Source: Achromobacter sp. Root83 (GTDB lineage: Bacteria > Pseudomonadota > Gammaproteobacteria > Burkholderiales > Burkholderiaceae_B). Taken from it: DNA of 64,000 nt. The translations under genes were made by a program, and so were the position numbers. Positions within the stretch are counted from its first letter, which is position 1; every line of letters starts with the position of its first letter. The notes under the pieces are model-generated. The model was given only the letters and a program-made list of their open reading frames with translations, did not search any database and was not told where the DNA came from. Shown here in pieces: positions 35,930-45,400 of this stretch. Location of the stretch: the NCBI RefSeq assembly GCF_001428845.1, contig NZ_LMIU01000008.1:1-64000 (forward strand). The letters are read 5' to 3'.

Positions 35930-37447
35930 ATGCGAAAGAAAGAGGCCTACGTGACCCCCAATGACGCCGCCGTACCCCACGCGCAACGCCTGCACCTGCA
36001 GCGCATCATCGAGGGCCTGAACGAGGGCATCATCCTGCTCGAGGCAGACGGCTCGATCGCCTGGGCCAACACCAGCGCGCTCAGCCTGCACGGCGCCGAA
36101 GAACTCGACGACCTGGGCGATACACCCGCCGGCTATCGCAAGCGCTACACACTGACGTACCGCAATCACCATCGCGTGCCCGCGCGCCAGTATCCGCTGG
36201 ACCGCCTGGCGGCGGCCGAGACCTTCGAAGAGCTGCTGCTCGATCTTGGCCGCAAGGACGACAAGGAATTCCTGCGCCATGTGCTCGCGCGCGGCCTGGA
36301 CCTGGACGATGGCGGCGGCCTCCCTTACCGCGTGCTGATCCTGCATGACCAGACCGGACAGATCAACGCCGAAGAGCGCTTCGAGCGCGCCTTTTCCGCC
36401 AATCCCGCACCCGCGCTCATCTGCCGCCTGTCCGATCTGCGCTATGTGAAGGTCAACCAGGGTTTCCTGGAAATGACCGGCTACACCCGCGACGCCGTGC
36501 TGGGCAAGTCCGCCTACGAGCTGGACGTGCTGGACGGAGGAGAGGACAAGGAGGCGGCCGTCGCCAAGCTCAACGAAGGCGAAACCATCGTGCAGCGTGA
36601 AGGCCTGGTGAAGCTGGCCGACGGCGGCGCCAAGTTCGTGATCGTTGCCGGCCAGCCCATCGACATGCATGACGAACCTTGCATGCTGTTCACGTTCATC
36701 GACCTGGAAGCTCGCAAGCGCACCGAAATGGCGCTGCGGGAAAGCGAAGAACGCTTCTCCAAGGCCTTCCGCCTGGCGCCCGTGCCCATGGCCGTATGCG
36801 ATGGCGTCACGCTGAATGTGCTGGACATCAACGAGGCCTTCGCGGCGGTCACCGGCGCCGAGCTTGAAGACGGCGCGGACCAGGAGCTTGCGGAACTGGG
36901 CCTGCAGCCCTACGAAGGCATGATCGCCAGCCTCAAACGCGGCGAAAGCGCCCGCAACCGCGAAGCCACCCTGACGGCGCAGGACGGCGGGCAACTCGAC
37001 TGCCTGGTATCGGCCGAACCCGTCATGATCGGCGGCCAGCGGCGCGTGCTGCTGGTCGCGCAGGACATCACCGAACGAAAGCGCTCGGAAACCGAACTGC
37101 TGACGGCCATCGAAGCCGTCATGCAGGACACCTCGTGGTTCAGCCGGGGCATCATAGAAAAGCTGGCGCAGCTACGCGCGCCCGCCCCCGCCACCCGCGA
37201 TGTCGCGGAACTGGCGCAACTCACCTCACGCGAACGCGAGGTACTGGGCCTGCTGTGCCAGGGCCACGACGACGACGGCATCGCCAAGACGCTCAAGCTG
37301 TCGCGTAACACCGTGCGCAACCACGTGGCCACGATCTACAGCAAGATCGGCGTCCACCGCCGCAGCGCCGCCATCGTCTGGGCGCGCGACCGTGGCATCA
37401 CGGGCCATGAACACGCCCGCGCCCGGGACAAACAGCCCAAGACCTGA
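35930..37447 (+). CDS. PAS-domain transcriptional regulator with LuxR-type HTH
   Basis: A 505-aa one-component regulator. Three PAS-like modules are visible: residues about 25-110 (IIEGLNEGIILLEADGSIAW), 150-265 (ERFERAFSANPAPALICRLS) and 275-395 (EERFSKAFRLAPVPMAVCDG), the last two ending in the PAC-like EARKRTE and DITERKRSE. The C-terminal LuxR HTH is LTSREREVLGLLCQGHDDDG followed by KTLKLSRNTVRNHVATIYSK. There is no receiver or kinase domain and no membrane helix, so the signal is probably cytoplasmic. A GTG 21 nt downstream (VTPNDAAVP) has a better SD (AGAGG) and may be the true start. Confidence 0.88.
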   Translation: MRKKEAYVTPNDAAVPHAQRLHLQRIIEGLNEGIILLEADGSIAWANTSALSLHGAEELDDLGDTPAGYRKRYTLTYRNHHRVPARQYPLDRLAAAETFEELLLDLGRKDDKEFLRHVLARGLDLDDGGGLPYRVLILHDQTGQINAEERFERAFSANPAPALICRLSDLRYVKVNQGFLEMTGYTRDAVLGKSAYELDVLDGGEDKEAAVAKLNEGETIVQREGLVKLADGGAKFVIVAGQPIDMHDEPCMLFTFIDLEARKRTEMALRESEERFSKAFRLAPVPMAVCDGVTLNVLDINEAFAAVTGAELEDGADQELAELGLQPYEGMIASLKRGESARNREATLTAQDGGQLDCLVSAEPVMIGGQRRVLLVAQDITERKRSETELLTAIEAVMQDTSWFSRGIIEKLAQLRAPAPATRDVAELAQLTSREREVLGLLCQGHDDDGIAKTLKLSRNTVRNHVATIYSKIGVHRRSAAIVWARDRGITGHEHARARDKQPKT

Positions 37448-37528
37448 TCACCCGCCTCATATTTACAATTTGAATCAAAATATCCGCCCCGCCCGCGTCG
37501 CCGACGATGACGCCGCGTTAACGATCAC

Positions 37529-37555
37529 GGCCGCCCAAAAGCGGCCATTTTCATT
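37529..37555 (+). terminator. Terminator after the PAS-LuxR gene
   Basis: GGCCGC (37529-37534) pairs with GCGGCC (37541-37546) over CCAAAA, followed by ATTTTCATT, about 80 bp after the stop codon. Confidence 0.6.
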
Positions 37556-37701
37556 CAAATCGGTTGCAACACCCCTCTAAAGCAGCGCGTTCTGCCCGCA
37601 TTGCCTAAACCCCGCACAGGTTCTTACGATCCGCCGATCCTGCCCTTTGCCTCCGATGGCCAAGCGGCACGAGTCCCGCAAGATCGAACAGGAGCCTATC
37701 C

Positions 37702-38721
37702 ATGCAGACCGCCTACATCCCCGTCCCGACGGCGCCCAAGCGCATGCCCGCCCCCGCCTGGAGCACCGCCGACATCATGGCGCTCTATGCGCTGCCCTTC
37801 ATGGACCTGGTGCACCGCGCGCAGCAGACCCACCGCGCCCACTTCGATCCGAACGCCATCCAGCTTTCCAGCCTGCTGTCGATCAAGACGGGTGGCTGTC
37901 CCGAGGATTGCGCCTATTGCCCGCAGTCCTCGCACTACGACACCGGCCTGGACGCCGACAAGCTGATGCCGCTGGAAGAAGTGGTCGCCGCTGCCCGCGC
38001 GGCCCAGGCGGGCGGCGCGCAGCGCTTCTGCATGGGCGCCGCGTGGCGCAGCCCCAAGCCTCACCACCTGGACGCGGTGGCCGAGATGGTGGGCGCGGTG
38101 AAGGCGCTGGGCCTGGAAACCTGCGTGACGCTCGGCATGCTGCGCGAAGGCCAGGCCGAGCAGTTGAAGGACGCCGGACTGGACTACTACAACCACAACC
38201 TGGACACCTCGCCCGAGTTCTACGGCAAGATCATTTCCACGCGCACCTACCAGGACCGCCTGGACACGCTGGAGCGGGTCCGGGACGCCGGCATCAACGT
38301 GTGCTGCGGCGGCATCGTGGGCATGGGCGAATCGCGGCGCGAGCGCGCCGGGCTGATCGCGCAACTGGCCAGCATGGAGCCCTATCCCGAGTCCGTGCCG
38401 ATCAACAACCTGGTGCAGGTGGAAGGCACGCCGCTGTCGGGCGTGGAGGCGCTGGACCCGTTCGAATTCGTCCGCACCATCGCTGTCGCGCGCATCACCA
38501 TGCCGCGCGCGGCGGTGCGCCTGTCGGCCGGCCGCGAGGCCATGGACGACGCGCTGCAAGCGCTGTGCTTCATGGCCGGCGCCAATTCCATGTTCTACGG
38601 CGATGCGCTGCTGACAACGGCGAATCCGCAGATGGAAGCCGACCAGCGCCTGCTGGAACGCCTGGGCATGCGGATCGACGCGGCCCCGCACGTCCATCAC
38701 GAGACCGCCCCGTGCCGTTGA
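37702..38721 (+). CDS. bioB: Biotin synthase
   Basis: A 339-aa radical-SAM enzyme converting dethiobiotin to biotin. The 4Fe-4S ligands are C66-x3-C70-x2-C73 in [19 protein letters not shown]. The 2Fe-2S ligands are supplied by cysteines in [16 protein letters not shown] and [12 protein letters not shown], plus the Arg in RLSAGR. Full length. No other bio genes are adjacent. Confidence 0.97.
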   Translation: MQTAYIPVPTAPKRMPAPAWSTADIMALYALPFMDLVHRAQQTHRAHFDPNAIQLSSLLSIKTGGCPEDCAYCPQSSHYDTGLDADKLMPLEEVVAAARAAQAGGAQRFCMGAAWRSPKPHHLDAVAEMVGAVKALGLETCVTLGMLREGQAEQLKDAGLDYYNHNLDTSPEFYGKIISTRTYQDRLDTLERVRDAGINVCCGGIVGMGESRRERAGLIAQLASMEPYPESVPINNLVQVEGTPLSGVEALDPFEFVRTIAVARITMPRAAVRLSAGREAMDDALQALCFMAGANSMFYGDALLTTANPQMEADQRLLERLGMRIDAAPHVHHETAPCR

Positions 38722-39593
38722 CGCCCGGCCTGCTGTACCTGTCCGCCAGCGTCCTTTGCAGCGTCACCGTGGCCGTGCTGCTGAAGCTGGCGCGGCGCTA
38801 CCAGGTGGATGTGCGGCAGGCGATCGCCATGAACTACGCCGTGGCCGCCCTGCTGTGCTGGGCGGTGCTGCGGCCCGATCCGGCGCGCCTGCTGGCGCCG
38901 CAGACGCCTTGGCTGGTGCTGGCGGCGCTGGGCGTGCTGCTGCCCAGCGTTTTCCTGGCGATGGCGGCGGCGCTGCGGCACGCCGGCATCGTGCGCAGCG
39001 ACGCCGCGCAGCGCCTGTCTCTTTTCATTCCGCTGCTGGCCGCGTTCGTCCTGTTCGGCGAACCGGTAGGCGGCCGCAAGCTGGCGGCGATCGTGCTGGC
39101 GTTCAGCGCGCTGTTCTGCCTGCTTCGGCAGCCGCCGCGCGCGCAAGCGTCTGGCGCCGGTAGACCCGAGGACAGCCGGGCGATGTGGGTGTGGCCGCTG
39201 GCCGTATGGGCCGGCTACGGCGTGATCGACATTTTGTTCAAGCAGGTGGCGCGCACCGGCACGGCTTTCGCGGGCGGGCTGCTGCTGGCCTTCGTGCTGT
39301 CCGGCCTATTGATGCTGGCCTATCTGCTCTGGCGCCGGGTGCGCTGGCAGGCCCGGCATCTGGCGGCCGGCGTGGTGCTGGGGCTGGCCAACTTCGGCAA
39401 CATCCTGACCTATGTCCGGGCGCACCAGTCCTTGCCCGAGCACCCCGCGCTCGTGTTCGCGTCGATGAACATGGGCGTCATCACGCTGGGCACGCTGGTA
39501 GGCGCGCTGGCCTTTCGCGAGCCCCTCACGCGCCTGAACATTGCGGGCATCGCGCTGGCCCTGTCGTCCATCGTGCTGATGGCGCCCTGGTAG
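38712..39593 (+). CDS. EamA/DMT-family transporter
   Basis: A 293-aa protein with about ten hydrophobic helices (from [20 protein letters not shown] to [19 protein letters not shown]), the drug/metabolite transporter layout with two five-helix halves. The first half ends with [20 protein letters not shown] and the second with [20 protein letters not shown], the internal repeat seen in EamA proteins. Start is taken as GTG 38712, overlapping the bioB end by 10 bp; it is likely co-transcribed with bioB. Substrate unknown; biotin-precursor transport would be speculation. Confidence 0.82.
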   Translation: MPLTPGLLYLSASVLCSVTVAVLLKLARRYQVDVRQAIAMNYAVAALLCWAVLRPDPARLLAPQTPWLVLAALGVLLPSVFLAMAAALRHAGIVRSDAAQRLSLFIPLLAAFVLFGEPVGGRKLAAIVLAFSALFCLLRQPPRAQASGAGRPEDSRAMWVWPLAVWAGYGVIDILFKQVARTGTAFAGGLLLAFVLSGLLMLAYLLWRRVRWQARHLAAGVVLGLANFGNILTYVRAHQSLPEHPALVFASMNMGVITLGTLVGALAFREPLTRLNIAGIALALSSIVLMAPW

Positions 39594-39603
39594 GCGCGCG
39601 TCG

Positions 39604-41010
39604 TCAGGTGCCGGTGCGGGCCTGGCGCTCGGGTTCCTCGGATTCGCCGGAGCCGGGCTGCGCCCCGTCGGGCACCGCGGCCTCGGCGCGGGCGGGGTCC
39701 GGCTCGGCCGCGGGTTCAGGCGGCGCCGGCGCCGTGGACGCGTCCGGCTGCACCATTTCCATGGCGATGTCGTTCTCGGGATCCACCCGGGGATCCAGCA
39801 CCGCCGACGCGGGCGAACTCTGCAGGGTGTCGGGCATGGGCACGAAATGTGTCGGCGCTTCGTCCACCTGGTGCGCGCCGGTAACGCGCGTGGGTCGGAC
39901 GTGCCAGACGAGGATCACGGCGCAGGCCGAGATGAAGACGTAGTACATGCTGGGGCCGGCCAGGGACATCATCAGCCCCGCGACCATGGGGCCGATACAG
40001 GCGCCCACGCCGTAGGTCATGAGCAGCACGGCCGACAGGCTGACGCGCCGCTCGGATTCAACGTGATCGTTGGCGAATGCCGCGCCCAGCGGATAGAGCG
40101 TGAACTGCAATATGCCGAAGACGCAGGACATGGCGACCAGCGCCCAATAGGGCAGCGTGATCCAGCCCCACATGACCGTCGGCAGCACCACCAGCAGCAA
40201 GGCGTTGAACCGGATCAGGCCGGCGCGGTTGATGCGGTCGGACAGCCATCCCATGGGCCATTGGGACAACAGGCCGGCCGTGACCGCCGCGGCCACGAAG
40301 ATGGCGGCCTGCGAGGTCGACAGGCCATGCTTGGCGCCATAGACGGCCGCCAGGCCATAGAAGGCGCCGGACAGATTTCCCGCCACGAACAGCACCGTCA
40401 TGGACAGGGGCACGCGGCGCATGAAGAAGCGGATGTCGAGCGGCGCCGGCAGCGGCGTGGGCGGGTGCGAACGGGCGGTGACGGCAAGCGGCACAAGGCA
40501 CAGCACGAGGCACATGGCCACCAGGGTGAGGGGCCGCAGGTCCAGCGTGGCGTAGGCGGTCAGCGCGAGCTGCCCCAGCACCGTGCCCAGGCCGGACACG
40601 ACCATGTAGACGGAGAACACCCGGCCGCGCTGGTGGTTTTCGGTCTGCTCGTTCAGCCAGCTTTCGATGACCATGAATTCCGTCACCATGACGATGCCGG
40701 AGATGATGCGGAACACCAGCCACATCGGCATGGAATCGACCAGCGTCTGCGCCAGGATCATGCTGGTGGCGATGGCTGCGCAGGCGACGAATGCGCGGAT
40801 ATGGCCGACGCGGATGATGAGCTTGTGCCCAAGCCGCGCGCCGCACACCAGGCCGAGGTAGTAGCCGGCGATCAGGGCGCCGATCCACACTTCGCTGACA
40901 GACTGCGCGGTCAGCCTCAGGCCCATGTAGGTGTTGAACAGACCTGTGCCGATGAGCATCAGCAAGGTCGCGAAATAGAGCGACGAAAAGGATGAGATCG
41001 TGGAGAGCAT
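39604..41010 (-). CDS. MFS transporter (YcaD-like) with disordered C-terminal tail
   Basis: A 468-aa protein with 12 predicted helices in the first 385 residues (SLYFATLLMLIGTGLFNTYM; MGWLSDRINRAGLIRFNALL contains the MFS loop motif D-R-x-x-R/A). LFNTYMGLRLT and VIESWLNEQTENHQRGRVFS are characteristic of the YcaD group. The last 85 residues are Pro/Glu/Ala/Asp-rich and predicted disordered, an extension not present in E. coli YcaD. Substrate unknown. Convergent with the DMT gene, 10 bp apart. Confidence 0.85.
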   Translation of the reverse strand: MLSTISSFSSLYFATLLMLIGTGLFNTYMGLRLTAQSVSEVWIGALIAGYYLGLVCGARLGHKLIIRVGHIRAFVACAAIATSMILAQTLVDSMPMWLVFRIISGIVMVTEFMVIESWLNEQTENHQRGRVFSVYMVVSGLGTVLGQLALTAYATLDLRPLTLVAMCLVLCLVPLAVTARSHPPTPLPAPLDIRFFMRRVPLSMTVLFVAGNLSGAFYGLAAVYGAKHGLSTSQAAIFVAAAVTAGLLSQWPMGWLSDRINRAGLIRFNALLLVVLPTVMWGWITLPYWALVAMSCVFGILQFTLYPLGAAFANDHVESERRVSLSAVLLMTYGVGACIGPMVAGLMMSLAGPSMYYVFISACAVILVWHVRPTRVTGAHQVDEAPTHFVPMPDTLQSSPASAVLDPRVDPENDIAMEMVQPDASTAPAPPEPAAEPDPARAEAAVPDGAQPGSGESEEPERQARTGT

Positions 41011-41094
41011 GGCGTGGGCAACCGCGGCTTGCGGTAGCGCGGCGGGCCGCCGGGGCGGCCCGCGCGTTGAGCGGTAAAACAGTAACTGCGGGGA

Positions 41095-41598
41095 TCAGGC
41101 CTGCGAGAGCATCGTGGCGGCGTCGCTGACTTCGAACTTGCCGGCGGCTTCCACGTTCAGGTGCTTGACCACGCCGTCGACGATGAGCGCCGAGTAGCGT
41201 TGCGAGCGAACGCCCATGCCGCGGGCGATCAGGTCCAGCTCCAGGCCGAGTTCCTTGGTCCACAGCGCGGAGCCGTCGGCCAGCATGCGGACTTTGCCGT
41301 CGGTCTTCTGTTCACGGCCCCAGGCGCCCATGACGAAGGCGTCGTTGACGGACACGCACCAGATTTCATCGATGCCCTTGGCCTTCAGCGCCGCGGCCTG
41401 TTCGACGTAGCCCGGCAGGTGCTTGGCGGAGCAGGTGGGGGTGAAGGCGCCCGGGACGGCGAACAGCGCGATGGTCTTGCCGCGTGTCAGGTCGGCGACC
41501 TGGAACGCGTTGGGGCCGAGCGAGCAACCGGCGGTTTCGGTTTCGATGAATTCGGTCAGGGTGCCATCGGGCACGCGGTCGCCGACTTTGATCGTCAT
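41095..41598 (-). CDS. Peroxiredoxin (Prx5-type)
   Basis: A 167-aa thiol peroxidase. The peroxidatic Cys is in VPGAFTPTCSAKHLPGYVEQ, the P-x3-T-x2-C motif of Prx5-class enzymes; NDAFVMGAWG and a basic Arg in ARGMGVRSQRYSA complete the active site. Start ATG 41598 (MTIKVGDRVPDGTL) follows TGGAGATCTACC. It would reduce hydrogen or organic peroxides in the cytoplasm with glutathione/glutaredoxin or thioredoxin. Confidence 0.93.
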   Translation of the reverse strand: MTIKVGDRVPDGTLTEFIETETAGCSLGPNAFQVADLTRGKTIALFAVPGAFTPTCSAKHLPGYVEQAAALKAKGIDEIWCVSVNDAFVMGAWGREQKTDGKVRMLADGSALWTKELGLELDLIARGMGVRSQRYSALIVDGVVKHLNVEAAGKFEVSDAATMLSQA

Positions 41599-41843
41599 GG
41601 GTAGATCTCCAGGGATAGGGGGCAATGCACTGAGGCGGGAGCGCCTCACAGGCACCATCATAGTTCGTGCGGGGCCGGCTTGCTGCCTTCGGCGGATTGG
41701 GAAAAAAAGATGAACAGTCTGAAACGACTACACACTGTCGCTACACGGGGCGGAAACGGGTGCTTGCCATAATTCCGTGGTAACCATCGCCCGCCGCGGC
41801 TGCCCCCGGCAGCGGGCCGCGGGCTTCACAGGGAGGCTTTTCG

Positions 41844-42269
41844 ATGCGCAAGATCATCTTGACCGGGCTGGCCTGGGCGCTGGCCGCCACCGCCCCGGCC
41901 TGGGCGGCTCCGGATGCCGCGGAACAGGCCCAATTCGATTCCTTCGTCGTGGCCTCGGGCGCATCCAATGGCGCCGCGCGCGCCTGCGGCGCTTCCGAAC
42001 CCGATCTGGCCCAGCACCAGGCCAACGCACGCAAGAATCTGCTGCAGTACGCCCAGGAGTACGAATTTTCAGCGAAGGGGTACGACGGGCTGTACCAGCA
42101 GGGGCTGGCGGAGGGGAAGACGATGATGGACGAGATGAAGCGGTCGGGGGTGGATGGGTGCCGGGGGGTGCTGGGGAGTTTTCAGAACGAGCGGGTGATG
42201 GGGTATGAGGAGATGAAGGGGGCGTTGGCGGAGGTTAGTGATGGACTGCCGGGGGAGAGGGCGCGGTAG
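41844..42269 (+). CDS. Small secreted protein of unknown function
   Basis: A 141-aa protein with a signal peptide (MRKIILTGLAWALAATAPAWA, cut before APDAAEQ). The mature part is helical and contains two cysteines (RACGAS, DGCRGV), which could form one disulfide. I do not recognise the family. Codon use changes sharply inside the gene: after about position 42070, 11 of 12 glycines use GGG and most codons end in G, whereas the first half prefers C-ending codons. SD GGGAGG precedes the ATG. Confidence 0.75.
   Translation: MRKIILTGLAWALAATAPAWAAPDAAEQAQFDSFVVASGASNGAARACGASEPDLAQHQANARKNLLQYAQEYEFSAKGYDGLYQQGLAEGKTMMDEMKRSGVDGCRGVLGSFQNERVMGYEEMKGALAEVSDGLPGERAR
42146..42176 (+). other. Potential G-quadruplex motif on the coding strand
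   Basis: Four G tracts (5, 3, 6 and 4 G) with loops TGGAT, TGCC and TGCT lie inside the secreted-protein gene. The pattern satisfies the common G3+N1-7 rule for four tracts. Confidence 0.6.
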
Positions 42270-42280
42270 CGTGTCGGCGT

Positions 42281-42306
42281 GCTGAATTTGGGGAGCTGAA
42301 TTTGGG
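42281..42306. repeat. Direct repeat GCTGAATTTGGG
   Basis: Two copies of the 12-bp word, one nucleotide apart after an extra G, in the 229-bp gap between the secreted-protein gene and the DUF748 gene. The rest of the gap is G-rich on the plus strand and shows no coding sequence. Confidence 0.7.
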
Positions 42307-42498
42307 TTCTTGAGACGCCTGGCGCGCCGGCCCCCGGCCGGCCGCCCGGGCGGCCTTTGGGGGCTTACGCGATGGGATTGGGTCGGGATGGGGACCCTTC
42401 GGGCTTGCGTGACGGAATCGCGGCGTGACGGCGGTCTTCGGGGTTCCTGGAATAAGACGGGCCCGGGGGCCCGCCGGTGTTCCTTTCCCCTGCCGGGT

Positions 42499-45400
42499 TT
42501 ATTTCAGGGAGAAGTCCACGCGTGAGGGCTGTCCCTCGTCCTTGATGCCGTCGGCGTCCAGTTGCGGCGCGATGATGAACACACGGTCCGCGAGTCCTTC
42601 CTGGGCTTGCAACTTCTCATAGACCGCCTGCGCGCGGGCATCCGCCAATTGGCGCAACTGGTCCTCGCCGACCGGAGCTACGCCGCGCAGCATTTCTTCC
42701 ATTTGCGCGGCGGGGATGGATTTGGCCATCCCGATGAGATTGCGCGGTTTGTTCTTGATGTCGGTGTCGTCATAGACCTCTTCGAGGTATTTGGCGCGTT
42801 CCGCGCCGGTGACCTCGATTCCGGCCGGATTGGGCTTCTTTCCGCGCGGCGTGGCGGCGGCGGCCTTGGCGGCGCGGATCTTGCCGTCCACCCAGGCCTG
42901 GCGCAGGCCTTCGATGTCGGTCTTGGGGTCGGCGCGGCCGCTGATATCCATCTTCAGCGCGGGGCGGTCGGCCAGGGCCTTGATCAAGGTATCGATGCGC
43001 TGCGTCGTGTCTTCGGTCAGCACGGCGCTGCCGGGCGCGAACTCCACATAGGACAGTTCTTCGCCGCCCCCGAAGGCCGAAGCCAGCAGGCTGAAGGGCG
43101 AGGTGACGGCCTTGACCACCAGGTTCATCAGGACGCGCACGACGATGCCGCCGACGGAAAATTCGGGATCGTCGAGCGAGCCGGAGATCGGCAGGTTGAT
43201 ATCGATGTTGCCGCGCGAGTCTTTGAGCAAGGCGACTGCCAGCAGCACGGGCAGCTTGGTGGCGTCGGGGCTGTTGGTCTTGTCGCCGAAGGTGAGCTGG
43301 TTGAGCACGACGTGGTTGGAGGCCTGCAAGGCGCGGTCCTTGATTTTGTATTGCAGGTCCACCGACAGCTTGCCGCGCTTGATGGGATAGCCCACGTATT
43401 TGGCGGAATAGGTGTTGAAGCGCGGCAGGTCCACGCCTTTGGCTGAGGCTTTAAGGTCCAGCGTCAGGAATTTGGCGAAGGGCTGCACGATGCCGCTGAT
43501 GGACAGGGGCGCGGTGGTGTAGACGCGGCCGGTGACCTTGACGTTGGCGGGCTGGGGGTTGGTGGACGAAACCGCGGTGATGCCGCCCTCGATGCTGGAG
43601 AGTTCGGCTACGTAGTTGGGCTTGACGAAGCGGTCGGTGAAGGTCATGCGGCCACGGTGGAGGGTCACGCTGTTGACCGAGATGTCCGGCATTGCCCCGC
43701 TGCCCTGGCTGGCCGGGGCGGCCGGAGCGGGCGGCGGCGCGCCACGCCCGGGCGTCTGCGTATCCTGGGTGATGGAGCCGCCGGCCTGTCCGGGCGCCGC
43801 CACCAGGTCCATGACGTTCAACCGGCCCTGGGCGTTGAGCAATATGCGGCCGTAGAAGTCTTCCAGGGCGATGTCGCCCAGCCTGGCGCCGATCTTGTCG
43901 CCCGCCACCGAGATGTCCATGCCGGAAAAACCGAGCCGCTTCCAGTTCAGGAAGTCGTCCTTGTTGACCCGGTCCTGCAGGTCGAGATCGGTAATTTCAA
44001 CGCCGCCCTTCCAGCCCGCCTTCATGGGCGCGTTGCCAGCGGCCGCGGTGAACTCGGCGTTGCCCTTCGCGCCCAGCGTGATGGCGCGCACGGTGGCGTT
44101 CAGGCGGGAGGCGGCATAGGGCGCGAACGGCGCGACGTTCAGTCCGGACAGGTCCACGGCGGTCTTGACGGTGAGCGGCTGCGGGGTGAATGCGCCCTGC
44201 AGGTTGAGCTTGCCGTTGCCCTGGATGCCGGCGGCGGCCAGCGTGAAGTTGCTTTGGCCGGGGCCCATGGCCAGGCGGTCGGCGGTGAGGTGCAGGGTCT
44301 GCAAGACGATGTCGAGCGCGGGCTTGAGGGATTCATCGCGCGCCTTGAACTGCGTCAGGTCGGCCTGCACGGCGGTGGCGGACGCATCGACCGCGCCGCC
44401 TTTTTCCCGCACATGGACCTGCGCGCTTGCGCTCAGCCGTCCGTCCAGCAGGCTGATCGGCGCGGCGCTGCGCACGGCCGGCGCCAGCGGCGCCAGGGCC
44501 ACGTTGCCCAGCCGCACACCCAGTTCGAGCGATAGCGGTTTGATCACCAGCGGCCCCTTGGCGCGCAGCCAGCCACCGTCGGTGCTGTTGTCCATGGTCA
44601 GCCACAGGTTGATGGGCTGGTCGGGCGTCTGCGGCAGCGCCACGCCCTCGACCGTGGCGGCCAGGCCGGTCATCGCGTAGTCCAGCTTGCTGATGGCGTC
44701 CGTGACGTAGACCTCGCCTTCGTGCAGGTTGAAGGCGTCCAGCGTGACCTTCCATTCGCCGGGCGCGGCGGGGGCTGCCGCAGGCACGGCCGCCGGAGAT
44801 GCCGTCGCCGCGGGCGAGCCGGCCGAAGATGCCGCCGCCGCGGGCGTGGCTGCCGGAGATGCCGCCGCTGCGGCCGCTGCGGGAGCGGCGGGCTGGATGC
44901 CGCTGGCCTTCCTCATTTTGTCGGCCAGGGGCGTGGCGGTGGGCGCTACGCCGCCCAGCGCCTTCAGGCCGGCAACCACGTCCTGCCAGTTCAGGTGTTC
45001 GTTGGCGTGGCGCCGCACATGGATCTGCGGGGCCCACAGGCCCACTTCCCCGATATAGACCTGACGGGCGATGGGCTCCAATTCCAGGCGGCTGACGGTC
45101 AGCGCGCTCCAGGCGGCCAGGCTCTGGCCTGAGGCGTCGCGCAGATCCAGCCGCCGCAGGCCCATATCGCCCACGACGCGGATCTTGGGCGGCGCGTCCT
45201 TGGGCTGCTCGAACACGATCTGCAGGTTGGAATCCAGCAGCGCGCTTTCGACCTTGAACGGCAGGGGCATGGGCCAGACGTCTGCCCATTTTTCAAGCTG
45301 CAGCCCATCGAACGCCACGCGCAGCGTGGACGACGGCACCACGTCGAACGGACGCGCCACGCCGGTCAGGTCGAAGGGGCTGCCGTTGATGCGCAGATGC

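Noticed and set aside
35930..37447. PAS-LuxR protein as a quorum-sensing LuxR
   Set aside because: The ligand-binding part is made of PAS modules rather than an autoinducer-binding domain, and there is no luxI-like gene nearby.
37448..37701. BirA-type operator upstream of bioB
   Set aside because: No TTGTAAACC-N15-GGTTTACA-like palindrome was found; only an AT-rich patch and a terminator hairpin.
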